Made by a program: the position numbers and the translations under genes
Notes under the pieces: generated by a model
Told to the model about the DNA's origin: nothing
What the model saw: only the letters and a program-made list of their open reading frames with translations
Database searches by the model: none
From: Bartonella grahamii subsp. shimonis
GTDB lineage: Bacteria > Pseudomonadota > Alphaproteobacteria > Rhizobiales > Rhizobiaceae
Assembly (NCBI RefSeq): GCF_036327415.1
Contig: NZ_CP123961.1
Span: 1,550,001-1,614,000, forward strand
Length of the DNA stretch: 64,000 nt
Direction of reading: 5' to 3'
Shown here: one piece after another, positions 9,037-17,311 of the stretch
Layout: each line of letters starts with the position of its first letter
How positions within the stretch are numbered: position 1 is the first letter of the stretch

Positions 9037-9852
9037 ATGTTAGCCTCAAAAGATATCAAAGATCTCACTGCAATTATCACTGCATTACGAAATTCTGATA
9101 GTGGTTGTATTTGGCATAAAAAACAAACTTTTGAATCCCTCATACCCTATATGCTCGAAGAAGTTTACGAAGTCATCGATGCCATTGAACGAAAAAACCG
9201 AAAGGATCTTTGTGAAGAACTTGGGGATCTTCTTTTACAAGTTATCTATCATGCTACCATTGCACAAGAAGAGGGTAGTTTTACTTTTGAAGATGTTGTT
9301 TATGCAATCACGGCAAAAATGATTCGACGCCATCCTCACGTTTTTGGAAATGCCGAGCAAAAAAAACGCGGATTTATAAAAGAGGAATGGGAATATATAA
9401 AAAAAAGAGAACAGGTTGAACAAAACAAATTGCGCGAAGAAAAAAATAACAATTCCTCCACAAGTATACTCGCAAAAGTAAAACAAATCCAGCCAGCAAA
9501 CCAAGAAGCACTTGCTTTACAAGAAGCAGCAGCTAAAGTAGGTTTTGATTGGCAAAAAAGTGATAAAGTTTTTGAAAAAATAGAAGAAGAACTCGAAGAG
9601 CTCAAAGAAGCCATCAAAAATAAAAAAAAATCAGCGATAGAAGCAGAGTTTGGAGATCTTTACTTTATTCTCCTTAATCTCGCACGCCACTTAACAATTG
9701 ATTCACAAAAAGCATTAAAAAAAACGAATATAAAATTTCGAAATCGTTTCGCCTATATTGAAGAAAAGCTATCCACTCAATCTAAAAAACTCTCTGACGC
9801 ATCCTTGAATGAAATGGAAGAACTTTGGAAGCAAGCTAAAAATGAACAATAA
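9037..9852 (+). CDS. mazG: Nucleoside triphosphate pyrophosphohydrolase MazG
   Basis: Cytoplasmic enzyme that hydrolyses (d)NTPs to monophosphates and pyrophosphate, seen as house-cleaning and as a modulator of the stringent response. The 271-residue protein has two tandem MazG domains. The first has L-E-E-V-Y-E-V-I-D-A and E-E-L-G-D-L-L-L-Q, and is followed by the R-R-H-P-H-V-F-G signature. The second has E-E-E-L-E-E-L-K-E-A and E-F-G-D-L-Y-F. Length fits the E. coli type. ATG 9037 is chosen because AAAGGAA at 9024-9030 is well placed; an upstream TTG (9016) has none. It lies 32 bases after lpxXL in the same direction and may be cotranscribed. It converges on sufA. Confidence 0.95.
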   Translation: MLASKDIKDLTAIITALRNSDSGCIWHKKQTFESLIPYMLEEVYEVIDAIERKNRKDLCEELGDLLLQVIYHATIAQEEGSFTFEDVVYAITAKMIRRHPHVFGNAEQKKRGFIKEEWEYIKKREQVEQNKLREEKNNNSSTSILAKVKQIQPANQEALALQEAAAKVGFDWQKSDKVFEKIEEELEELKEAIKNKKKSAIEAEFGDLYFILLNLARHLTIDSQKALKKTNIKFRNRFAYIEEKLSTQSKKLSDASLNEMEELWKQAKNEQ

Positions 9853-9919
9853 ATTTTAGATTTCTTCTATCTAAGAGAAAAAGTCCCCCTAAAATTACTG
9901 AATTATAATTTAGCTTTGC

Positions 9920-10285
9920 TCAATTTGCTTTATATTGATCCTGCGTAGCAGGACGAAGTTGCACTGATTCGCCACACCCACATGCTGAAACTTGATTAGG
10001 ATTTTTAAAGACAAAACCAGAACGAAGCGTTGTCACTTCATAATCCATCTGTGTCCCTAATAAAAATAATACCGCATCATGTGCTACGAAAACACGAGCA
10101 CCATTCACTTCAACAACATCCGCATCTATCCCCTTTTCTTTGACAAGAGTAATTGTATACTCCATCCCTGCACAACCACCTTTTTTGATACCAACAAGAA
10201 TACCCTGTGCCTCTTTTGCATCCATAATCGCTTTAACACGATCCACTGCTGCTTCCGTCAAATTTATTACCGAAAAACGGCTCAT
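9920..10285 (-). CDS. sufA: Iron-sulfur cluster A-type carrier SufA
   Basis: HesB/IscA-family scaffold or carrier, 121 residues, which receives and delivers Fe-S clusters. The three conserved cysteines are visible: Cys38 in G-G-C-A-G-M and Cys102/Cys104 in the C-terminal C-G-C-G. The short tail after C-G-C-G and the K-K-G-G-C-A-G-M-E-Y pattern are closer to rhizobial SufA than to ErpA; a separate ErpA-like gene lies at 61422-61745. In many relatives sufA closes the sufBCDS operon, but here no suf gene is adjacent: upstream is a small hypothetical ORF and a gap. The exact suffix (A-type subclass) is inferred. Confidence 0.9.
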   Translation of the reverse strand: MSRFSVINLTEAAVDRVKAIMDAKEAQGILVGIKKGGCAGMEYTITLVKEKGIDADVVEVNGARVFVAHDAVLFLLGTQMDYEVTTLRSGFVFKNPNQVSACGCGESVQLRPATQDQYKAN

Positions 10286-10353
10286 CGTTTACTCTTTTCT
10301 TAGTTCAATAAACACTTTGAAAGTTTTTCCTCTATAATATTCTATCTAGTATC

Positions 10354-10536
10354 TTAGAAAAAAAACAACAAAACATAAATTAAAGCATTCTGACCTTGTT
10401 TATTTGGATAAAAACGCATACCCATAAAATGAGATTTTTGATTATAAAATCCTGAACTTACAATTTTTTGTCCACATAAAATGCAGAATACCTCGTCTAT
10501 AAGAACTCTATACAAAGGAAAACGTTTCAATGCCAT
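10354..10536 (-). CDS. Small hypothetical protein (60 aa) with strong ribosome site
   Basis: I do not recognise this protein. The 60-residue frame starts with ATG and is preceded on the minus strand by a strong purine-rich AGGAGAGGAG stretch about 7 bases upstream, which is the main argument for a real gene. It contains one C-I-L-C-G knuckle, as in half of a zinc ribbon, and ends in a hydrophobic run of Leu and Phe. It may be a small protein, or the surviving 5' end of a longer gene that has decayed. It lies 68 bases upstream of sufA in the same direction, so the two could share a transcript. Confidence 0.4.
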   Translation of the reverse strand: MALKRFPLYRVLIDEVFCILCGQKIVSSGFYNQKSHFMGMRFYPNKQGQNALIYVLLFFF

Positions 10537-10905
10537 ACATTCACTCCTCTCCTTTTAAAAATCTTTATCTTTTTAGAAAAGTAACGATTAAATAAGGAAA
10601 AAATATACCTCCCGCACTCATTTGCTCTCCTCCTTCTCCAATTCATACCCCTAAAGTCACCAATCTTACCCCTTCACAATCTGCAAAAGTAATTAAATGC
10701 ATAGATCTATTAACTATAGAACTAAAAATTTAATGATTACAAAGAATTCTACAGATTCGTTACGTATCTTGAATTAACAACAAAATATTGATGTCCCAAA
10801 TTTTTACTTTCAAAAGCTCTAAGTGCAAGAGCATTTTAGATTTTATTCTGTTTATTTTTTCTCTTGCCTTTAAAGAAACAGTCATTTAATCGTTTTACAC
10901 GAATT
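10537..10905. other. Intergenic region before tRNA-Pro
   Basis: About 370 AT-rich bases between the small minus-strand ORF and the tRNA-Pro gene. It must hold the promoters for both directions. I see no further gene or strong hairpin. Confidence 0.5.
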
Positions 10906-10982
<77 letters not shown>

Positions 10983-11139
10983 TTGTTAAAATGTTATAAA
11001 ATAAAAAATAAGCTTACTTATCAATTGCGCATACATGAATTTTTTCTTCAACGTAGGATAATGTGCAATAATATTTCATCATAAATTCGAGATAAGCTGT
11101 TTTATTCAAATAAGCTTCGTTCTTAGGAGAACACACATG

Positions 11140-11170
11140 AAACGCGAGACCTTTTGCCTCGCGTTTTTTA
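11140..11170 (+). terminator. Rho-independent terminator overlapping a tiny ORF
   Basis: A GC-rich 9-bp stem (11140-11148 with 11158-11166) is followed by a T run on the plus strand. It lies about 160 bases after tRNA-Pro, so it may end the tRNA transcript or a separate small RNA. The stem lies within an 18-codon frame (ATG 11137 to TAA 11190) that has AGGAG at 11125-11129, an ideal distance upstream. That frame could encode a 17-residue peptide, but this is unproven. Confidence 0.75.
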
Positions 11171-11220
11171 TTCTCCAGAAAAATTTATAATTATTCGGTC
11201 TGATATTTTCTAAATTTTCT

Positions 11221-11688
11221 TTACACCATAACGTCGCTGTTACCATTTTTTGTAATGGATGATGACATCTGTACGGTTATCTTTTTGGGTTTTAATTCAG
11301 CTGGCATTTCCCTTTTAAGCTGAATATGAAGAAGCCCATCTCCAAGTTCTGCTCCAATAACCTTAACATGATCAGCCAAATGAAAACGCCGTTCAAAAGC
11401 ACGCGAAGCAATACCTCGATAAAGGAATTCTCGCTCTGCATCATCATTTTCAGACTTTCTGTCTCCCTTAACGATCAGCTGATTACAATGCGTTTCAATA
11501 TCAATTTCATCTTGAGAAAAACCAGCAACCGCCATAGAAATTCTATAAGAATCTTCAGTTAAACGCTCAATATTATAAGGGGGATAAGAAGAAACTTCGT
11601 CTGGTTGTGTCCTAGAATCGAACCAGTTAAAAAGATGATCAAAACCTACTGTGGAACGATAAAATGGTGAAAAATCTACTTGACGCAT
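11221..11688 (-). CDS. Small heat-shock protein Hsp20 (IbpA-like)
   Basis: ATP-independent holdase of the alpha-crystallin/Hsp20 family, 155 residues, which binds unfolding proteins in the cytoplasm. It begins M-R-Q-V-D-F-S-P-F-Y-R-S-T-V-G-F-D, as rhizobial class A (IbpA-like) Hsp20 proteins do. The alpha-crystallin domain spans about residues 35-135, with Y-R-I-S-M-A-V-A-G-F and the conserved G-L-L-H-I-Q-L. The I-x-V motif in the tail (I-T-V) is present. The start is fixed by GGAGGG just upstream. The 5' leader contains a probable ROSE thermometer (see 11689-11805), so translation is likely heat-controlled. Confidence 0.95.
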   Translation of the reverse strand: MRQVDFSPFYRSTVGFDHLFNWFDSRTQPDEVSSYPPYNIERLTEDSYRISMAVAGFSQDEIDIETHCNQLIVKGDRKSENDDAEREFLYRGIASRAFERRFHLADHVKVIGAELGDGLLHIQLKREMPAELKPKKITVQMSSSITKNGNSDVMV

Positions 11689-11805
11689 AATATTGCCCTC
11701 CTCTAGAGCGACTATAATTTATAATTAATTCACAAAGTTCCCAAAATGGCAAACTTACTTGTGAACCTGCGGCCCCATCATGGCAACCGCACCATATTAT
11801 TTGGT
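11689..11805 (-). promoter_or_regulatory. Candidate ROSE-type RNA thermometer in the hsp20 leader
   Basis: The minus-strand leader of hsp20 can fold into successive hairpins: a TGCGG/CCGCA stem, then a TTCACAA/TTGTGAA stem. Closest to the gene is UCGCU (11707-11711 on the complementary strand) followed at once by the AGAGGAGGG ribosome site. A U(U/C)GCU element facing the Shine-Dalgarno sequence is the signature of ROSE elements, which repress small heat-shock genes of rhizobia at normal temperature and melt on heating. Hairpins and motif are read by eye; no folding program was run. Confidence 0.65.
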
Positions 11806-11947
11806 AATCGTTTTTCTTTATTTCAACTCTTTGGGACCTAAATTGATAAAAACTATCTAAAAAGTAATATACCCCTTTTTAAATCCTTTTTCTTCATTAC
11901 ATACATGTCAAAGCACTAAGCGGCAAATACACTGTAAAGGATTTCAA

Positions 11948-12865
11948 TTGGAAACACCTCTTTATCCCATAGACTGGGGTTCTACTCCTCCTAATATCCA
12001 TCATGGTACTCTTAAAATAGCAATAGATCACGAAATTCGTTTTGCGATAACATATCCTGAGGTGGAAGAATCTAAGGGAACAATTGTTATTCTCAAAAGC
12101 TACGAAAATGCTTTAGAAAAATATTTTTTATTAATAAATGAAATTTCTAAACGCGGTTTTCATACAGCAATATTTGACTGGTTTGATCAAGAAAAAACAG
12201 CCTTCAAGATAAGAAAACAAAGCCGACATCATTATTTTGATATAAATAATAATATTAATGACTTATATAAATTTCTTAAAAATATTATTTATCCTAATTG
12301 TCCTCCTCCTTACTCTATGCTCACCTACGGCATAGGTGGATTGATAGCACTTAGCGGATTAGATCTCATTAATCATCAGTTTAATAGATTGCTCTGTGTT
12401 TCTCCCCTTTTTGCTCCATTCGGCAATAAAACGAATGGTTTTCAACACAAATTAACACAATTTCTTTCTGATATAGGTCTTGGCTTTATACCAGCGAAAG
12501 ATGGGAAAAAAATAAACAAAACAAAACAAAAAAATATACAATTAGGACACATGCATAAAGTGCCGTTCCCTTCCATTAAGCCCCCAACATCCCAATGGAT
12601 GGCATCAGTATTTAATGCGATTGATTCTGTGAAGAGAAATGTACTTCACGGAAATTTACGAATCCCAACACTCTTTATTCTTGCCAATCAAAACAATATT
12701 GCAAACAACATTGAAGTGCGACAATTATGCCAACACACACGTCTGACAAAAAATATTACTATTAAAGGCGCTGAACTGGATACAATTATGGTTAACGAAG
12801 ATTATAAAAAGAAATTTTGGGCAGCATTTGATGCATTTATTCCCAATAATGTATCTGTAAAATAA
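11948..12865 (+). CDS. Alpha/beta-hydrolase fold protein related to lysophospholipase L2, catalytic residues lost
   Basis: The 305-residue protein matches the overall plan of the PldB/lysophospholipase alpha/beta hydrolases of related bacteria. It has an N-terminal strand region with G-T-I-V-I-L, then E-K-Y-F near residues 60-65, F-D-W-F, a G-G-L-I-A-L nucleophile elbow near 130, and the ending F-W-A-A-F-D-A-F-I-P. The nucleophile Ser of the elbow is Gly128 (Y-G-I-G-G), the acid position reads N-Q-N-N (Asn249/250), and the His of the G-A-x-H-E motif is Leu277. The reading frame is nevertheless intact, so this may be a pseudoenzyme or a gene early in decay. TTG 11948 is preceded by AAAGG at 11936-11940. 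It diverges from hsp20 and no operon partner is seen. Confidence 0.75.
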   Translation: METPLYPIDWGSTPPNIHHGTLKIAIDHEIRFAITYPEVEESKGTIVILKSYENALEKYFLLINEISKRGFHTAIFDWFDQEKTAFKIRKQSRHHYFDINNNINDLYKFLKNIIYPNCPPPYSMLTYGIGGLIALSGLDLINHQFNRLLCVSPLFAPFGNKTNGFQHKLTQFLSDIGLGFIPAKDGKKINKTKQKNIQLGHMHKVPFPSIKPPTSQWMASVFNAIDSVKRNVLHGNLRIPTLFILANQNNIANNIEVRQLCQHTRLTKNITIKGAELDTIMVNEDYKKKFWAAFDAFIPNNVSVK

Positions 12866-13344
12866 TACTAAACCTTAATTTCCGCTCCTCCCCAACAAAA
12901 AAGAAATTTTCTACGAGCATTAGATCTACAAACACTTTTTAATATAATGGAATTTACTTTCCAACCACTCATATGATTCGTTTTCTAGCCTCTATAGGAA
13001 AGCCATGATCTAAATATTCACCACGCATTCTAATAAAAAACTAATATACAAAGTATATCATTGTATTAAATAGCATTATTTTACATCATAAAAAATAATT
13101 TAATAAAAAACTATTTATATAAATAAAGATAATAAATCTGTTTTAATATAACATGATAAATATTTATAAATAAAACATTAAAATGCTATTTTTGATCTAT
13201 TATTAGATGCTAATTTAATATTATATCTAAAATAATAGTTTTTATCTATTTAAGGAAAAAACTGAAAATAAAGCGCATTTATAATATTTATTACAAATCT
13301 CTATAAAATAATAACTATAAAATTTCTATTTCTTAGGAGAACTT
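12866..13344. other. Extremely AT-rich intergenic region
   Basis: About 480 bases, in long stretches almost only A and T, with stops in all frames. No gene, tRNA or convincing terminator was seen. It probably represents decayed sequence. Confidence 0.6.
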
Positions 13345-13599
13345 TTAAAAAAACAATAAATTAACATAATATTCTTCTAATTTCTTGATATAAGAAGTCC
13401 CTACAATAACGGTTTTCATAAGTTTTTTAATGGAATTCTGATAATAATCAGCACATTTAAAGAAAAGATAGTAATGAATCATCTTAAAAGTTTTAGAGCC
13501 CCCTTCTTTTTTCAAAATCACATATATTTCAAATTTAACCAACTCACAACGAATATGCTGTATTCTGAATAAAAATGTAGGAATTAACCATTTTGCCAT
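13345..13599 (-). CDS. Doubtful hypothetical ORF (84 aa)
   Basis: An open frame of 84 codons starting M-A-K-W-L-I-P-T-F. It has no recognisable motif, a high share of Lys, Ile, Tyr and Phe as expected from AT-rich random sequence, and no clear ribosome site before its ATG. It may be a remnant of a larger gene, or chance. Confidence 0.2.
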   Translation of the reverse strand: MAKWLIPTFLFRIQHIRCELVKFEIYVILKKEGGSKTFKMIHYYLFFKCADYYQNSIKKLMKTVIVGTSYIKKLEEYYVNLLFF

Positions 13600-13700
13600 T
13601 CATTTCAATTATGAGCATTTTACCATCTTTTTTATAAATACTCTATATTGTATAATTGATGCTGCAAAACTCTGACAAATGGAGCCACTGGAACATAATC

Positions 13701-14063
13701 ATGAAACGAATCCTGCTCGCAGAAGATGATAACGATATGCGTCGCTTTCTCGTAAAAGCCTTAGAACGTGCAGGCTACGAAGTCGCCGATTTTGATAATG
13801 GTATTAGCGCATATGAACGTTTACAAGAAGAGCCATTTTCCCTTCTCCTGACTGATATTGTAATGCCAGAGATGGATGGAATCGAACTTGCACGACGTGC
13901 TACTGAGATTGACCCTGATTTACGAGTAATGTTTATTACAGGTTTTGCAGCGGTAGCACTCAATTCAAATAGTGATGCCCCTCCTGATGCAAAAGTTCTT
14001 TCTAAGCCATTTCACTTACGTGAACTCGTCAATGAAGTTGAAAAGATCCTTATCGCTGCTTAA
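13701..14063 (+). CDS. cpdR: Single-domain response regulator CpdR
   Basis: A stand-alone receiver domain (120 residues) of the CpdR type. Unphosphorylated CpdR acts as adaptor priming the ClpXP protease for cell-cycle substrates; phosphorylation through CckA-ChpT switches this off. The acidic pair is in L-L-A-E-D-D, the phospho-acceptor Asp52 is in L-L-T-D-I-V-M-P-E-M-D-G, the Thr is in M-F-I-T-G-F, and the Lys is in V-L-S-K-P-F. No output domain follows. ATG 13701 is chosen because it matches the family N-terminus M-K-R-I-L-L-A-E-D-D; the frame is open to an earlier ATG at 13656. Its upstream kinase CckA is encoded at 21376-23910. Confidence 0.93.
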   Translation: MKRILLAEDDNDMRRFLVKALERAGYEVADFDNGISAYERLQEEPFSLLLTDIVMPEMDGIELARRATEIDPDLRVMFITGFAAVALNSNSDAPPDAKVLSKPFHLRELVNEVEKILIAA

Positions 14064-14082
14064 AAAGTGTTTTTTTAAGTTT
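14059..14082 (+). terminator. Possible terminator after cpdR
   Basis: An 8-bp A/T-only stem (14059-14066 with 14072-14079) overlaps the cpdR stop codon and is followed by more T residues. The stem lacks GC pairs apart from its base, so it is weak. Confidence 0.35.
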
Positions 14083-14159
14083 ATTTGCATCTGTTAAAAG
14101 AGAAAACGAAATTAGGCATTGACGTTTGTCATTCTATATGGTGTATGCAACAAATGAAT

Positions 14160-14234
<75 letters not shown>

Positions 14235-14724
14235 TATAGCTTTATATTGCTATTAAGTTATTGGTACTTCATATGTTTTTTACTGTGAGGAATGCCAGAG
14301 TAAAGTTAAGGAAATAGGATTTTCACACTTTCCTTTACAAAGTGCATTCTTTTTGCCAGCTTTCTCTAATATTTTTTTCGTTCTGATGGCGCCTTTTAGG
14401 GGAGGAGATCTAAAAGTATCACAAATGTAACAACAGTCTCATTTTGCAACAGATTAAAAGTTTGGTTTGAAAATTCTTTCGACAAGCATAGGCTTCTGTT
14501 CTAAAAAATAATGTTCATTTCCTGATCTATCCCCTGTTTTTCTTAATTCTTTCATGCCTATTGGCACACACTTGTTATCCGAACAGTTAGATATAACAAC
14601 AGTCACTTCGATAGATATAAAACGCTTGTTCTTAGAGCTGTATTTTAAGTTTACTAATTACAGATTATAATAAAATATTAAAAAGAGTAAAAAACACGAT
14701 AAAAGAAAAGTTTTTCATTCTGAC
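14235..14724. other. Intergenic region downstream of tRNA-Val
   Basis: About 490 bases with no recognisable gene. It lies between the tRNA-Val 3' end and an integrase relic, so it is a candidate remnant of an integrated element. I could not find a second copy of the tRNA 3' end in it. Confidence 0.5.
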
Positions 14725-15150
14725 AATACATTGATTTATAATCATGTTTTATTTTTTCCTTGCTGAATGAGAAGTCCGAATATTGTAATGTTTTCTCATT
14801 TTTAACCTATTTATATTGAATCAATTAAAGCCATCTCTCTTACACATCGTAAGAGCAATTGGCATTGGATAAAAATTGTACAAAAAAGCACTAAAATGCC
14901 GATAACTGCCTAAAGTGCCAAGATTTATCGCAACATCGGGGGCTGGTAAATAGGCAAAGTGTATATAGTGTCAACCTATTTCTTCATAAGTGTAAAAATG
15001 ATGGAGTTCAATGGATTTATCATTGTACCATTCACGAGTGCCAGCATGAAGTGGGCTTTTGTGAGCTTTAAGAGATATTTCTTAAAACAAACGCGTAAAA
15101 TGGCATCCTCCTCATACTGTATTCCTATTGAAATAATGATCACCTTGGAC
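14725..15150 (+). pseudogene. Heavily decayed relic of a tyrosine integrase gene (5' part)
   Basis: This stretch aligns by eye with the 5' flank and N-terminal part of the integrase pseudogene at 42235-43403. Shared landmarks, in the same order, include TTATTTTTT and TTGAATGAGA-like sequence (here TGCTGAATGAGA), TCTCATTT, TTGAATCAAT, GTGCCAAG with TCGCAACAT, CAATGGATTTATC and TTAAAACAA. Many substitutions, small gaps and stops prevent translation. Only the region matching the promoter, leader and first 70 or so codons is recognisable; the catalytic part is gone. Its place close behind tRNA-Val suits a former tRNA-targeted integrase. The open frame at 14959-15186 lies within it but is not in the conserved frame. 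Confidence 0.7.
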
Positions 15151-16070
15151 CGTATGAGTTTAGATCTTCAGATCTCACCTACATAACATTTTAATGTGAT
15201 TGTTATCCAATACTAAAATACCTCTAACATAATGTACCAACCATAAAGAAATAAGAAAAACATTTGAAAATGTAAATGTGAAATCTAAAAACTTAACTCT
15301 GAGATACAATCTATCTTCATTCATAATTCAAATAGAATATGTGCAAGATAGCCTATAAATATACAGTATACATTCTTAAACCTATAAGAGTAGGAAAGCC
15401 TAAACATTGATGAAATCTATAGCCCTACTTAAGAAACAGTGACAATCATGTTAAATCAAATTGACCGCAAATATCTCTCATTGAGAAAATAATATCTTAT
15501 CTGGGCGGCACATATAACACCTTTTTATACGAAAAACCTCTAAAAGAGTAATTCGTTATGAATCACAACTTTCAAGACAAGAAGATATTCTCCACCTCTT
15601 GTACCGTCTGTAAATTCTCATCATAAATAGATATCGTTTTTATTCTTCAATGTTTCATAAACGGTTCTAAATCGAATCCATCATGCCTTGTATCTAATCG
15701 AAATCAATCTTACCAAAGATCATACTGAAAAACGTAATAATATTATCCATAAAAAATAAAATATCATTTTCAGAAAGATGAAAAGAAGCTCGTAAAAAAG
15801 AATTTTTGCAATCTATTTCCTAAGCATGTAATGTAGTAGCAACACGTAGTAAGCAAATGCAGATGTTACAATTTCAGCAATCGAAAGCAATTTTTACTGA
15901 AAAAAGATAAAACAGCAACATTTTACACTAAAATAGTCAACAGAAAACGTTTAGCAACAAAATCAACCCAAAAAACATCAAAAAGGTTCGGGGATTATAC
16001 AGAGAAATAAGTTAATAGAGTAAAAAGAAAACTCTCGAATTTTTTATAGCCTATTAATATCATTTAAATA
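15151..16070. other. Decayed intergenic region, no gene seen
   Basis: About 920 bases with frequent stops in all frames between the integrase relic and tRNA-Arg. The base composition is less extreme than at 12.9-13.3 kb, which suggests former coding sequence, but no protein family could be recognised. Confidence 0.5.
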
Positions 16071-16147
<77 letters not shown>

Positions 16148-16187
16148 CAACTGATTATTTTCTCAATTCAAAATAGCAGTCTTGAAT

Positions 16188-16493
16188 TCAATGTGTCCAA
16201 GAGTGCTGCCGATCACTGCGAAAATTATCAGAATAAGAAATAGCACGTCGAATCGACGTATGTTTCTTTTCTACACGGTAAGAGATAGCATTCTTACGCG
16301 CAAAAGCAATCGCTTCTTCCTTCCTATTAAATCGGATCCTTACCTGATTATTCATATCAGACGTTGCCGTGTACCCCATAAGAGGTTCAAGCATCTTTGC
16401 CTTCACCGGCTCATACTCTAGAATCCAAAAACCTGTATTCCCCTTACCTGACTGCATAGCTGTCTTAGCAGGACTATAAATACGTGCGATCAT
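16188..16493 (-). CDS. NDUFS4-like complex I accessory subunit (ETC complex I subunit family)
   Basis: A 101-residue homologue of the mitochondrial 18-kDa NDUFS4 (AQDQ) subunit found in Alphaproteobacteria. It probably associates with NADH:ubiquinone oxidoreductase on the cytoplasmic side. Visible signatures are A-R-I-Y-S-P-A-K-T-A-M-Q-S-G at the start, W-I-L-E-Y-E-P, P-L-M-G-Y-T, E-E-A-I-A-F-A-R-K-N in the middle, and Y-S-D-N-F near the C-terminus. The length is normal for the bacterial family. It lies between tRNA-Arg and tRNA-Pro on the same strand. No nuo genes are in the window. An NDUFS6-like zinc-finger protein is encoded at 48106-48354. Confidence 0.92.
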   Translation of the reverse strand: MIARIYSPAKTAMQSGKGNTGFWILEYEPVKAKMLEPLMGYTATSDMNNQVRIRFNRKEEAIAFARKNAISYRVEKKHTSIRRAISYSDNFRSDRQHSWTH

Positions 16494-16582
16494 ACCTTTT
16501 TCCTTCAGATTACATAACGCTTGAATGATAGTTTCTCACCACACGTACCCAATTGGGTCATTCTCACACACTCAATCAAATA

Positions 16583-16659
16583 TGGTCGGAGCGATAGGAT
16601 TCGAACCTACGACCCCCTGATCCCAAATCAGGTGCGCTACCAGGCTGCGCTACGCTCCG
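16583..16659 (-). tRNA. tRNA-Pro (anticodon UGG)
   Basis: A 77-base cloverleaf on the minus strand. The acceptor CGGAGCG pairs with CGCTCCG, the anticodon stem CCTGA/TCAGG holds the loop TTTGGGA (anticodon TGG), the T loop is TTCGAAT, and CCA is encoded. It is very similar to tRNA-Pro (GGG) at 10906-10982. Confidence 0.97.
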
Positions 16660-17311
16660 CCATTTACATTTACTTGATGCACATTTCCTAAAATTTTCAC
16701 AACAGAAGTGCAAGAGAAAAACACACTTTTTTTTAATTTTGTTGCATTTCTTTACAAAAAAGCACATTTTAAAATTTTTTCCTCTACTCAATAACAGATT
16801 TATTGACAAATAATAGAAAATAATCTCCGTAAAAAATCCAATCTATATTAAAAAATAATGAATTTCTCTATTAAGGATTTCATAGTTTTTATTCTGCTTT
16901 AAGCAAGCTCTCACTGTATCAAAACGCATTCTACAGATACAGTCTTAGAAAAAACGACCTAAATATCATAGAAAAACTTTCCCAAAGAGAACATAAGCCC
17001 CAAAATTCAGCTGTATTAAGCTTTTTCCCCCTTTTTCTATCTTCCAAAGGACTCTTTATATTAAAGATTCTAGAATTTTCTACAATCCAAATCCATAAAC
17101 AACAAACATTTTCACATGCGAAGATGGAAAGAATTCAACATCATAAAATAAAATCTCAAAGCTATTTAAAATAAACACATGACAAAAGTAAAAAATACTA
17201 TTTTTTCACTCTTAATAGATATCAAAAAAGGAGAAAATTTAAATGACTTGTCTTTCCACATATTGAAACGATAATAGAAGGAAAGAATAAGTAAGCCATG
17301 ATAAGGGGTGT
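16660..17311. other. Intergenic region between tRNA-Pro and hdaA
   Basis: About 650 AT-rich bases without a recognisable gene. On the plus strand a strong AAAAGGAG site precedes ATG 17243, but that frame ends after 7 codons (17266), so it is a mini-ORF or a relic. The tRNA promoter must lie near 16660. Confidence 0.5.

Noticed and set aside
14959..15186. Open frame of 75 codons that could be called a small gene
   Set aside because: It lies inside the decayed integrase relic in a different frame from the conserved domain, has no ribosome site, and resembles a shadow frame of the integrase at 42.2 kb.
16576..16809. Minus-strand open frame of 77 codons
   Set aside because: Its 3' part reads through the tRNA-Pro gene, and the rest is lysine- and phenylalanine-rich chance sequence.
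17243..17266. Seven-codon ORF with strong ribosome site as a leader peptide
   Set aside because: The following gene hdaA is on the opposite strand, so there is nothing for it to attenuate.
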